NCBI GenBank assembly: GCA_905214435.1
Contig: CAJMMA010000002.1
Span: 38,027 to 102,026, forward strand
Length of the DNA stretch: 64,000 nucleotides
From: an uncultured bacterium
GTDB lineage: Bacteria; Actinomycetota; Coriobacteriia; Coriobacteriales; Coriobacteriaceae
Direction: 5' to 3'
Positions within the stretch are counted from its first letter, which is position 1. Each line of letters starts with the position of its first letter. Shown here piece after piece: positions 41,560 through 48,860 of this stretch. The notes beneath the pieces were generated by a model. The model saw nothing but the letters and a program-made list of their open reading frames with translations, was not told where the DNA came from and ran no database searches. Made by a program: the position numbers and the translations under genes.

Positions 41560-42408
41560 TTACTCGCCACCTGCCCGCGCCACCGAGAGCAGGGCGCCCA
41601 AATCGGCCTGGATCGCCCCTGCCTTGCTTCCAAGCTGCAACGGAGCCGAGCCGCCCGAGATGTTTACGCTCAAAAGGTGCGCATCCGGCAGCTTCGCGGT
41701 CATGCTCCAGAACGGGAGCGTGATGATGCCGGGGGTCATCTCGCCCACGCCGAGCTCCAACAACAGCACGCGGCGATCGCTGCGCTCGCACACAAAGCGC
41801 TCGTATCGTCCGAGGCTCTCGCGCCAGGCCGCACCCTGCAGAAACGTGTCGTCGCGCACCCACGGCACAAGCTGCCAGCCGCAGTGCGGGCATCGGGGGA
41901 CATCCTCGCTGAGGACCTCGAACCCCGCCATGCCCGCGAGCATGCGCTCGACGTAGGGGCTCGCGTCGAAGAGCTCGTCGCAGCATGGCTGCTTGCATTG
42001 AAGGTGCGCGAAGCTTCCCTGATAGTTGCAGATCCTCTCGGTGGGAAACGTCTTCTCGACTTGGGTGTCCACATTGGTGCTCAGGATGAAGTAGTCCTTA
42101 TGGCCGATGAGGGACCGTAGGTCGAGATAGGGCTGCGAGGCCAGCTCGCGCAGCATGAAGTCGATGTATCGCGCATAGTATGCCCATCGCTGCTCGAGGC
42201 TGGGGTAGAGGTGGTAGAAGCCGTCGAAAAGGCTCTTGAAGCCAAAGGCTTGCTGCCAGTCCGCCATTCCTGCGCGCGCCATGCCCGCGCGGTTGTAATG
42301 GTTGAACCCGGCGGCGCTTGACATGCCCGAGCCGATGCCGACGATGATGGCGTCGGCATCGTCGATAAGGCTTCGAAGCCTACGCGCTTCTCTTTCTAGG
42401 GGTGGCAT
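41560..42408 (-). CDS. Class M-like sirtuin (SirTM), paralogue 1
   Basis: 282 residues. Rossmann motif VGIGSGMSSAAGFNHYN, STNVDTQVEK (the TxNxD sirtuin motif), and CNYQGSFAHLQC where canonical sirtuins carry a catalytic His; Gln in this place is the mark of SirTM protein ADP-ribosyltransferases. Zinc ligands are LQCKQPCC and VPRCPHCG, and LLLELGVGEMTPG precedes the C-terminus. Last gene of a three-sirtuin operon, overlapping the preceding one by 13 bases. Known SirTMs modify GcvH-L beside a macrodomain; neither is found here, so the target is unknown. Confidence 0.8.
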   Translation of the reverse strand: MPPLEREARRLRSLIDDADAIIVGIGSGMSSAAGFNHYNRAGMARAGMADWQQAFGFKSLFDGFYHLYPSLEQRWAYYARYIDFMLRELASQPYLDLRSLIGHKDYFILSTNVDTQVEKTFPTERICNYQGSFAHLQCKQPCCDELFDASPYVERMLAGMAGFEVLSEDVPRCPHCGWQLVPWVRDDTFLQGAAWRESLGRYERFVCERSDRRVLLLELGVGEMTPGIITLPFWSMTAKLPDAHLLSVNISGGSAPLQLGSKAGAIQADLGALLSVARAGGE

Positions 42409-43094
42409 CGGGCGATCTCCTCGAAAGCCGGGGTCATATCGCCGTCAACGAGAATCGTCTCGCACGATGCATCGGGCGCCATAGCCTGGCTGTAGTTGAA
42501 CACGATGTAGGTGGCGTGCTCGCAGACGTTCGCGATCTGGGCGAGCATGTGCTTTATGATGCCGTTGCGCAGTCCCACGCCAAGTTCGAGGATGGCGACC
42601 CTGCCGTTGCGATGGGCTTGCACAAGGCGCTCGAGCTCCTCGAGCTGGGTCATGGCGAGGGCGTCTGGATGGGCGAGGCGCCGCTCGTCAACCGACGTGC
42701 GCGTGCTCCCCTCAGTCTCGAGCACGCGCTCCTCGTCGAACCCGGCGCGCGCGAAGTGCCCGTCGATGTTGCATGTGACCACGAAGGTGTCGGCGTGCTC
42801 CGTAAGACGCCGCAGCCCGTTCATGAGCGAGCCGGGCTCATATTCGAGATACTCCTTTTGATGGAACCGCTCGGCCCATCGGCGTCGCACGCTGGCATCC
42901 GGGGAAGCGAGCCCCTGCAGTATGCAGCCGATGCCGTCTGCCTGAGCGAGGTCGCCGTACGCCTCTTGGAAATGAGCATCGGCGCAGAAAAGGTTGAGCC
43001 CCTCCGCCATGTCGAGTCCGTTGCTAGCGCCGATGATGACAAGATCCGCTTCGGCTAGCGCCCTGCCTATGCGAACTGCTTTCGCCGTCTCCAT
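42396..43094 (-). CDS. Class M-like sirtuin, degenerate paralogue 2
   Basis: 232 residues. Keeps VIIGASNGLDMAEGLNLF and VVTCNIDGHFARAGF, so the NAD-binding core looks like its neighbours', and VAILELGVGLRNGIIKHML near the end. It lacks both zinc-binding cysteine pairs and reads LETEGST where the others have the Gln. It is therefore probably catalytically altered or a regulatory/partner subunit. Start ATG 43094 comes three bases after the upstream gene; it overlaps the downstream gene by 13 bases. Confidence 0.7.
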   Translation of the reverse strand: METAKAVRIGRALAEADLVIIGASNGLDMAEGLNLFCADAHFQEAYGDLAQADGIGCILQGLASPDASVRRRWAERFHQKEYLEYEPGSLMNGLRRLTEHADTFVVTCNIDGHFARAGFDEERVLETEGSTRTSVDERRLAHPDALAMTQLEELERLVQAHRNGRVAILELGVGLRNGIIKHMLAQIANVCEHATYIVFNYSQAMAPDASCETILVDGDMTPAFEEIARCHP

Positions 43095-43097
43095 GCG

Positions 43098-44063
43098 CTA
43101 CCTCCCCAGCGTCTTGCGCACGTCGGCAAGCACGTCGGCGATGTCGGCGCGAACGGCGAGCCCCCGATCCTCGATCGCGCGGGGGAGAAACTGCGTCTTG
43201 TTGTTTACGGCGATGTAGCTGGCCTGCGGTAACTGCGCCGTGAGGGCCCAGAACGGCTCCTGGATAAACGCGGGCGTCATGCGGCCCACACCCAGCTCGA
43301 GGAAGAGGATCCTCTGCCGTGCGTGCGCGTCGAGCCAGTCGGACACCTTGCGGTACTGCTCCTCGTAGAGTTCGCCCTGCAGGAAGTTGCCGTAGCCGCG
43401 AACCCAGGGGAACGCCTCTGCCCCGCAGTGCGGGCAGCGCGGCACGAGCTCTGTCGGAACCTCAAGGCCGTCTCCCATGGCCTCTACCATGCGGGAGACC
43501 GGCTCGACCGCATCCCACACCGCGTCGGTGCAACAGTGGGAGCACTGAAAGAAGCGGTGGTCGCCTTGGATCTCTGCCACTTTCTCCCAGGGATAGAGCT
43601 TCACAAACTGCGTGTCCTGGTTGGTGGTGAGCACGAAGAAATCCTTCTCGGCGATAATGGTGTCGAGGTCCCTGTAGGGCTTGCGCAGCGGGGCGTTGAG
43701 CGTGGTGTCGAGGAAGGTGGCGAGGTATCCCCAGCGCGCCTCGGCGGTGGGCCAGCGGTAGAACGACCCCTCGAAAGCGCCCTTGAAACCGTAGCGCTCG
43801 GCGAATTTGCCGAAATGCCTGCGATAGGTTGCGTTGTCCTCGTAATAGAAGTCGCCGCCGCCCGCCGCGGAGAGCCCAGAGGCCCCGCCCACCAGCACGC
43901 AATCGGCTTCCTCGATCATGCGGGCGAAGTCCCTGATTTGCTGGTCGTAGGGCTCGGGCTCGCGGTCACTCAGCTCATAGGGCGTGCCGCCGCTGCGGTA
44001 GGCGGCCTGAAGGGAAAACGATTGGTTGGTGAGCTCGATAACGAGCTGCTCGTACAGGGTCAC
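43098..44063 (-). CDS. Class M-like sirtuin (SirTM), paralogue 3
   Basis: 321 residues starting with GTG 44063 (MTLYEQLVIELTNQSFSLQA), AAGG six bases upstream. LVGGASGLSAAGGGDFYY, LTTNQDTQFVKLYPWEKV, EIQGDHRFFQCSHCC and VPRCPHCGAEAFPWV show the NAD site, TxNxD motif, Gln in place of the catalytic His, and zinc ribbon. The extra 65 N-terminal residues are shared with the stub at 40571. It is promoter-proximal in the three-sirtuin operon, divergent from an intact TetR gene, with TATAAT at 44088-44083. Confidence 0.8.
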   Translation of the reverse strand: MTLYEQLVIELTNQSFSLQAAYRSGGTPYELSDREPEPYDQQIRDFARMIEEADCVLVGGASGLSAAGGGDFYYEDNATYRRHFGKFAERYGFKGAFEGSFYRWPTAEARWGYLATFLDTTLNAPLRKPYRDLDTIIAEKDFFVLTTNQDTQFVKLYPWEKVAEIQGDHRFFQCSHCCTDAVWDAVEPVSRMVEAMGDGLEVPTELVPRCPHCGAEAFPWVRGYGNFLQGELYEEQYRKVSDWLDAHARQRILFLELGVGRMTPAFIQEPFWALTAQLPQASYIAVNNKTQFLPRAIEDRGLAVRADIADVLADVRKTLGR

Positions 44064-44090
44064 TAGATACCTTCTTTCAGCTATTATAAA

Positions 44091-44112
44091 CAGGTGTCTA
44101 TAAAAAGTATCC
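44091..44112. promoter_or_regulatory. TetR operator candidate, copy B
   Basis: CAGGTGTCTATAAAAAGTAT plus CC. It sits directly upstream of the TATAAT (44088-44083, minus strand) of the sirtuin operon and so overlaps its -35; conserved with copy A although surrounding bases differ. Confidence 0.6.
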
Positions 44113-44206
44113 ATGTCGATTTGCTTAAGAGCAATGAACAGCTTCGGCCTGCTGTCGATAAACGAGCGTTTGCCGGGCATTGTCGAGCGTTGCAATTGGA
44201 GGGGTA

Positions 44207-44767
44207 ATGGAAGCGGGGAAGATCGATCGTCGCCGACGCTATACACTCTCGGTCATACGGGAGGCGTTCTTCGCACTGCTGGCCGAGGTCGGCTTCGCGA
44301 AGATGACGGTAGCGGATATCTGCCGCCGCGCCGATATCAACCGTGGCACGTTCTATCTGCACTACGAGGACAAGTTCGCCCTGCTCGACGCGCTTATCGA
44401 CGAGGCCTTGGCGGCGGTGCCGCCGCTCGAGGGAACGGAGGCGGGTGCCCTCTGCCAGCGTCCGCCGGCAAACGATGACTATTATCTGCTCTACTCGGAT
44501 GACGACGCGTACGCCCGGGTGGCACAGCGCGTCGTCGAGCGCGGCGCCGAGCAGATGGTTCCCTCGATCATGGAGGAGACTGGGCTTTCGCGCGAGGACG
44601 CCTATCTGCTCTTCGTCCACAACGTCCAGGGAAATCTCGCGGTCAATCGCCTGCTCGGTTGGAGGCGAGGGCCCGAGTTTGCCCACGCTCAGGAGCTGCT
44701 CAGCGCCTATTCCGAAGGGGGCATGCGGGCGGTTACGACTCGCCATGATTCCTGCAGTTCATCTTGA
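44207..44767 (+). CDS. TetR-family transcriptional regulator
   Basis: 186 residues. N-terminal TetR helix-turn-helix: RRRYTLSVIREAFFALLAEV, KMTVADICRRADINRGTFYL-HYEDK. The ligand-binding part includes VAQRVVERGAEQMVPSIMEE and AYLLFVHNVQGNLAVNRLLG, close to the TetR_C 33-type (AcrR-like) regulators of Gram-positives. ATG 44207 follows GGAGGGG. It diverges from the three-sirtuin operon across a conserved operator-like dyad and is its likely repressor. The disrupted duplicate is at 40915. Confidence 0.88.
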   Translation: MEAGKIDRRRRYTLSVIREAFFALLAEVGFAKMTVADICRRADINRGTFYLHYEDKFALLDALIDEALAAVPPLEGTEAGALCQRPPANDDYYLLYSDDDAYARVAQRVVERGAEQMVPSIMEETGLSREDAYLLFVHNVQGNLAVNRLLGWRRGPEFAHAQELLSAYSEGGMRAVTTRHDSCSSS

Positions 44768-44929
44768 CTGCGGGTCATTTCAGGCAGGCGGCGCAGCTAT
44801 GAACAAGAAGATTGCATGGCAATCAGCACTAGCGGAAATGCTCGCTGCCCTTACCAAGAGGAGTGCTGATTGCCATGCGTTGATGCTCCCGCGGACAATT
44901 CCGTCAGCCACCGCTTGCATCCATTTTGG
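44768..44929. other. Long-stem inverted repeat after tetR
   Basis: GCATGGCAATCAGCACT (44814-44830) is followed 32 bases later by its exact reverse complement (44862-44878). A 17-bp perfect stem without T tract; not a normal terminator. No gene in this stretch. Confidence 0.7.
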
Positions 44930-45013
44930 CTAGCTCTGCATACCGAACATGGCGTTGAAGAGCGTGATCTGCTCCGGGGTGAGCTGTGCAATGCCGTTTT
45001 TATCGTTCTGCAT
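44930..45013 (-). CDS. Possible 27-residue peptide
   Basis: ATG 45013 with AAAGGGA six bases upstream encodes MQNDKNGIAQLTPEQITLFN-AMFGMQS and a TAG stop. It has a good ribosome site and balanced amphipathic composition, but no known relative comes to mind. It may be a small protein or the start of a deleted gene. Confidence 0.35.
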   Translation of the reverse strand: MQNDKNGIAQLTPEQITLFNAMFGMQS

Positions 45014-45185
45014 TGGGTCCCTTTCGCTGGTGTCTCGTGCAATCGAATGTAGCGCGAGTACATGAATAGGGGTGCATTCCCTCAAGTGCCGTATAGAACA
45101 ATTTTTAAACGCAGAAAAATAACTGAAAACAAATTAATCCGCGTTAAAATATTGTCAAACAGAAGTTCATGAGGGAAGGTTGAGC

Positions 45186-46475
45186 ATGCGTCGCAAGGCA
45201 GACGAGCTACTTAGGGAATGGCGAGACAGAGCTGATAGAAAACCTTTGCTGGTCAAAGGCGTGCGCCAGTGTGGCAAGACCTATTTGCTCAGAACGTACG
45301 CCCAGGATCTTTTCGAATCGGTTGTCTACGTTAATCTTGAGAACGACCGGTCGGCGCGAGCGGATTTTTCGGGCGGTCTTGACCCTCATTCGATTGTACG
45401 CGCGATCGAGGCTCGTACGGGACAGCGTATCGTGCCTGGCAAAACCTTACTGTTCATTGACGAGATCCAGGCATGCGAGGAAGCGCTCACTTCCCTTAAA
45501 TACTTTTGCGAAGATGCTCCCGAGTATTACGTTGCGGCTGCTGGGTCGCTTCTTGGGGTTGCCATTAACCATCAGTCGTATTCGTTCCCCGTCGGAAAGA
45601 CCGACTTGATCGAGATGACTCCACTCGATTTCGAGGAGTTTCTCTGGGCGATGGGGCACGATCAGCTGGTCGACGAGATACGCTCATCATTCGAGTTTAT
45701 GGGTCCTCTTGCGCCAAGCCTTCATGAAAAGGCGCTTGGGCTCTATCGGCAGTATCTTGTTGTTGGCGGAATGCCCGAGGCGGTCCAAACGTACATCGAT
45801 GATCAGTCAATCATTGATGTGGCCGAAAAGCATCGGATTATTCTCGACGGATACTCCGCCGACACTAATAAATATGCTGATGAGCGCTTGAGCGCAAAGA
45901 CGCGTGCGTGCTTCGATTCCATTCCACAGCAGCTTGCCAAAGAGAATCGTAAATTTCAATACAAGGTAGTGCGAGCGGGGGGCAATGCGTCTCTCTTTGG
46001 AGATGCTCTCGACTGGCTTGTATTGTCGGGTACGGTGGCGCGCTGCAGCCTAGTTGGGAAGATCGAAAGCCCTTTAGAGGCCTTCGTTAACCCTTCTGCT
46101 TTTAAAATCTATCAGGCGGATACAGGGCTGCTCGTCTCCAAGGCCGGTGCTCAACGCGCCGATATTCTTGCCGGCATCGGCGGCACATTCATGGGTGCAC
46201 TTACCGAAAACTACGTCGCCCAACAGCTTTCAGCCATGGGCTATCCGCTGCATTATTGGGCGCGAGATAATCGTGCGGAAATCGACTTTGTAGTAGAGAA
46301 GCAGGGATGCTTGTCTGCGGTTGAAGTCAAGGCGGGAGAGAACACAAGATCTCGAAGCCTGTCCTCACTTAAAAAGACCCATCCGGGCGTGCGCCTTATC
46401 AGGCTATCGACTAAGCCCTTTGGAATGAATGATGGGCTTATGTCTGTTCCACTTTATGCGGCATTTTGTCTATAG
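45186..46475 (+). CDS. AAA_14/DUF4143 ATPase
   Basis: 429 residues. P-loop LLVKGVRQCGKTYLLR, Walker B TLLFIDEIQACEEAL, then the AAA_14 core; the C-terminal DUF4143 domain shows YQADTGLLVSKAG, ENYVAQQLSAMGYPLHYWAR and IDFVVEKQGCLSAVEVKAGE, a PD-(D/E)xK-like nuclease fold. Proteins of this type are common mobile-associated ATPases with unproven roles. ATG 45186 follows GGGAAGG; TTG 45180 overlaps that site. A relic of another member is at 36073. Monocistronic at the right edge of the accessory region. Confidence 0.85.
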   Translation: MRRKADELLREWRDRADRKPLLVKGVRQCGKTYLLRTYAQDLFESVVYVNLENDRSARADFSGGLDPHSIVRAIEARTGQRIVPGKTLLFIDEIQACEEALTSLKYFCEDAPEYYVAAAGSLLGVAINHQSYSFPVGKTDLIEMTPLDFEEFLWAMGHDQLVDEIRSSFEFMGPLAPSLHEKALGLYRQYLVVGGMPEAVQTYIDDQSIIDVAEKHRIILDGYSADTNKYADERLSAKTRACFDSIPQQLAKENRKFQYKVVRAGGNASLFGDALDWLVLSGTVARCSLVGKIESPLEAFVNPSAFKIYQADTGLLVSKAGAQRADILAGIGGTFMGALTENYVAQQLSAMGYPLHYWARDNRAEIDFVVEKQGCLSAVEVKAGENTRSRSLSSLKKTHPGVRLIRLSTKPFGMNDGLMSVPLYAAFCL

Positions 46476-46499
46476 GGATGATGCTGGTGTAATGCATGG

Positions 46500-46535
46500 A
46501 GCCCAGGGCGCAGCGTTTACTGCGCTCCGGGCCCC
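46500..46535. terminator. Terminator between convergent genes
   Basis: GCCCAGGGCGCAG / CTGCGCTCCGGGC stem between the ATPase stop and the ParC-type gene stop. No long T tract, so efficiency uncertain. Confidence 0.5.
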
Positions 46536-46574
46536 GCTGCTTTGTACAACCATGACGGTTTAGTCGCCGTTGTT

Positions 46575-48815
46575 TTAGTCAAACAAACTCGGCATGTCAT
46601 TTTCCTTCATGAGGGCGCCGGCGGAGGGCAGGCTCTGCGCGGTGAACTTCTCGGCCGAGACGCCGGCGCCAAGAATCTCCTCGGTCGTGCCGACGGTGGT
46701 GACCGAGCGGCCCTTCTTGGCCGTAAAGGCCTGGACGCCCTGCGTGTTGGTGGTCGTCTTGGTCTTGAGCAACGACGTGTTGAAGTTCATCAGACGGTAG
46801 TCGCTCGAGACCAGCGCGAGGTCACGGTCCTCCTTGAGCACCTGCGCATACAGCAGCTTGCTGCCGCCGTAGATGGCGTTCTTAAGGCGCTTGCGGTTGG
46901 TCTTGGTGACGTATCCGGCAAGCGCGACGCGCACCACGCGGCCGTTCTCAAAGACAAACAGCACGTCGGCCTTGTAATCCTCGGGGTCGATGACCCAGAT
47001 GACGCTCTCGTCGGGTTCCATCTCAAGATCGGTCGGCAGGTACGAGCCCAGCTGGGCCGACTTGGTGTCCTCAAACGCTGCAACCCTGCACTTGTACACC
47101 TGGCTCTTGTTGGTAAAGACCAGCAGCTCGTGGGTGTTGGAGGACGGGAACTCGATAAAGGGTTTGTCGCCATCCTTGTACTTGAGCGTGGTCGCCTTCT
47201 TGAGCACGCGGTCCGTCATCTTCTTAAGGTAGCCATCGCGCGAGAGCATGATGGTGACCGGGTACTCCTCGACCTCGGGCTCCAAGCTTACCTCGATAAC
47301 CTCATGGGGCTCGATCCTGCCCGTGCGGCGCGGCATCACGTACTTCTTATTGACCGCGGCCAGCTCGTCGCTGATGACCTTCTTGATGTTCTCCTCGCTG
47401 GAGAGGATCTCCTCGAGCTCGGCAATCTCGCCCTCAAGCTTGGCAATGTCTTTGGTGCGGTTGAGGATGTACTCTTCGTTGATGTTGCGGAGCTTGAGCT
47501 CGGCAACAAACTCGGCCTGGGTCTCGTCGATGTCGAAACCCTTCATAAGGTTGGGCACGACCTCGGCCTCGAGCTTGGTGCCGCGGATGATGGCGATGGC
47601 CTTGTCGATGTCGAGCAGGATCGCCTCAAGGCCGTGCAGCAGGTGCAGGCGCTCAGACTTTTTGCCCAGGTCAAAGTTGATGCGGCGACGCGTGGACTCA
47701 ATACGCCACTTGACCCACTCGTGCAGGATCTGGCGCACGCCCATAACGCGAGGGTAACCATCGACCAGTACGTTGAAGTTGCACGAGAACGAATCCTGCA
47801 GCGTGGTCGAGCGATAGAGCTTCGCCATGAGCTTGTCGGGGTCGACGCCGCGCTTAAGGTCGATAGCGATGCGCAGACCCGAAAGGTCGGTCTCATCGCG
47901 AATGTCTGCGATCTCCTTGACCTTGCCCTCCTTGGAGAGCTTGACGATGCGCTCGATGATGACATCGGTCTTGGTGGTGTAGGGGATCTCGTAGACCTCG
48001 ATGATGCGCTCTTCGGGAATCCAGCGCCAGCGGGAGCGGATTTGGAAGCTGCCAAGGCCGGTCTCGACGATCTTCTCCATTTCCTCGCGGCGGTAGATGA
48101 TCTCGCCGCCGGTGGAGAAATCGGGCATGGGCATGTACTCGAGCAGGTCGCAGTTGGGATCCTGCAGGTAGTGCATGGTGGCGGTGCAGACCTCGTTGAG
48201 GTTGAAACCGCAGATATCGGATGCCATGGCGACGCCGATGCCCTTGTTGGCCGAGACAAGGATGTTGGGGAACGTGGTGGGCAGCAGACGCGGCTCCTTC
48301 ATGGCACCATCGTAGCTGTCGACGAAGTCGACCGGGTCCTTGTCGATGTCTTTGAAGATCTCGGCGCTGATGGGGGAGAGCTTGGCTTCGGTATAACGCG
48401 AGGCGGCGTAGCTCAGGTCGCCCGAATAGTACTTGCCAAAGTTGCCCTTCGACTCCACGAAGGGGGCAAGCAGCGCTTCGTTACCCGTCGCCAGGCGCAC
48501 CATCGTCTCGTAGATCGCGGCGTCGCCGTGCGGGTTGAGCTTCATGGTCTGACCCACGATGTTGGCGCTCTTCTGGCGCTCGCCCTTGAGCAGACCCATC
48601 TTGTACATAGTGTAGAGCAGCTTGCGATGCGAGGGCTTAAAGCCGTCGATCTCGGGGAATGCACGCGAGACGTTGACGCTCATGGCGTAGGGCATGTAGT
48701 TGACCTCGAGCGTCTGCGTGATTGGCTGATCGGTGACCTCGGAGTGCAGGCCGATGACGTTCTCGGCGTTGACCTGCTTTTTCTTTGGCTGGTTCTTCGT
48801 CTTCTTCTTTGCCAC
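46575..48815 (-). CDS. Type II DNA topoisomerase subunit A (ParC/GyrA-like)
   Basis: 746 residues. The active tyrosine lies in LSYAASRYTEAKLS, preceded by HPHGDAAIYE-type KLNPHGDAAIYETM and VESKGNFGKYYSGD. C-terminal beta-pinwheel blades are present (MLSRDGYLKKM; ELLVFTNKSQVYKC), but no gyrase-specific GyrA-box (QRRGGKG) is seen, so decatenation (topoisomerase IV type) is more likely than supercoiling. N-terminus is Lys-rich (MAKKKTKNQPKKKQ). It follows its B subunit by 45 bases. Essential-type core function, cytoplasm/nucleoid. Confidence 0.9.
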   Translation of the reverse strand: MAKKKTKNQPKKKQVNAENVIGLHSEVTDQPITQTLEVNYMPYAMSVNVSRAFPEIDGFKPSHRKLLYTMYKMGLLKGERQKSANIVGQTMKLNPHGDAAIYETMVRLATGNEALLAPFVESKGNFGKYYSGDLSYAASRYTEAKLSPISAEIFKDIDKDPVDFVDSYDGAMKEPRLLPTTFPNILVSANKGIGVAMASDICGFNLNEVCTATMHYLQDPNCDLLEYMPMPDFSTGGEIIYRREEMEKIVETGLGSFQIRSRWRWIPEERIIEVYEIPYTTKTDVIIERIVKLSKEGKVKEIADIRDETDLSGLRIAIDLKRGVDPDKLMAKLYRSTTLQDSFSCNFNVLVDGYPRVMGVRQILHEWVKWRIESTRRRINFDLGKKSERLHLLHGLEAILLDIDKAIAIIRGTKLEAEVVPNLMKGFDIDETQAEFVAELKLRNINEEYILNRTKDIAKLEGEIAELEEILSSEENIKKVISDELAAVNKKYVMPRRTGRIEPHEVIEVSLEPEVEEYPVTIMLSRDGYLKKMTDRVLKKATTLKYKDGDKPFIEFPSSNTHELLVFTNKSQVYKCRVAAFEDTKSAQLGSYLPTDLEMEPDESVIWVIDPEDYKADVLFVFENGRVVRVALAGYVTKTNRKRLKNAIYGGSKLLYAQVLKEDRDLALVSSDYRLMNFNTSLLKTKTTTNTQGVQAFTAKKGRSVTTVGTTEEILGAGVSAEKFTAQSLPSAGALMKENDMPSLFD

Positions 48816-48860
48816 GATTTCCTCTTGAACTTCTTATGGGCCGTCGTTATCGATTTGCTG

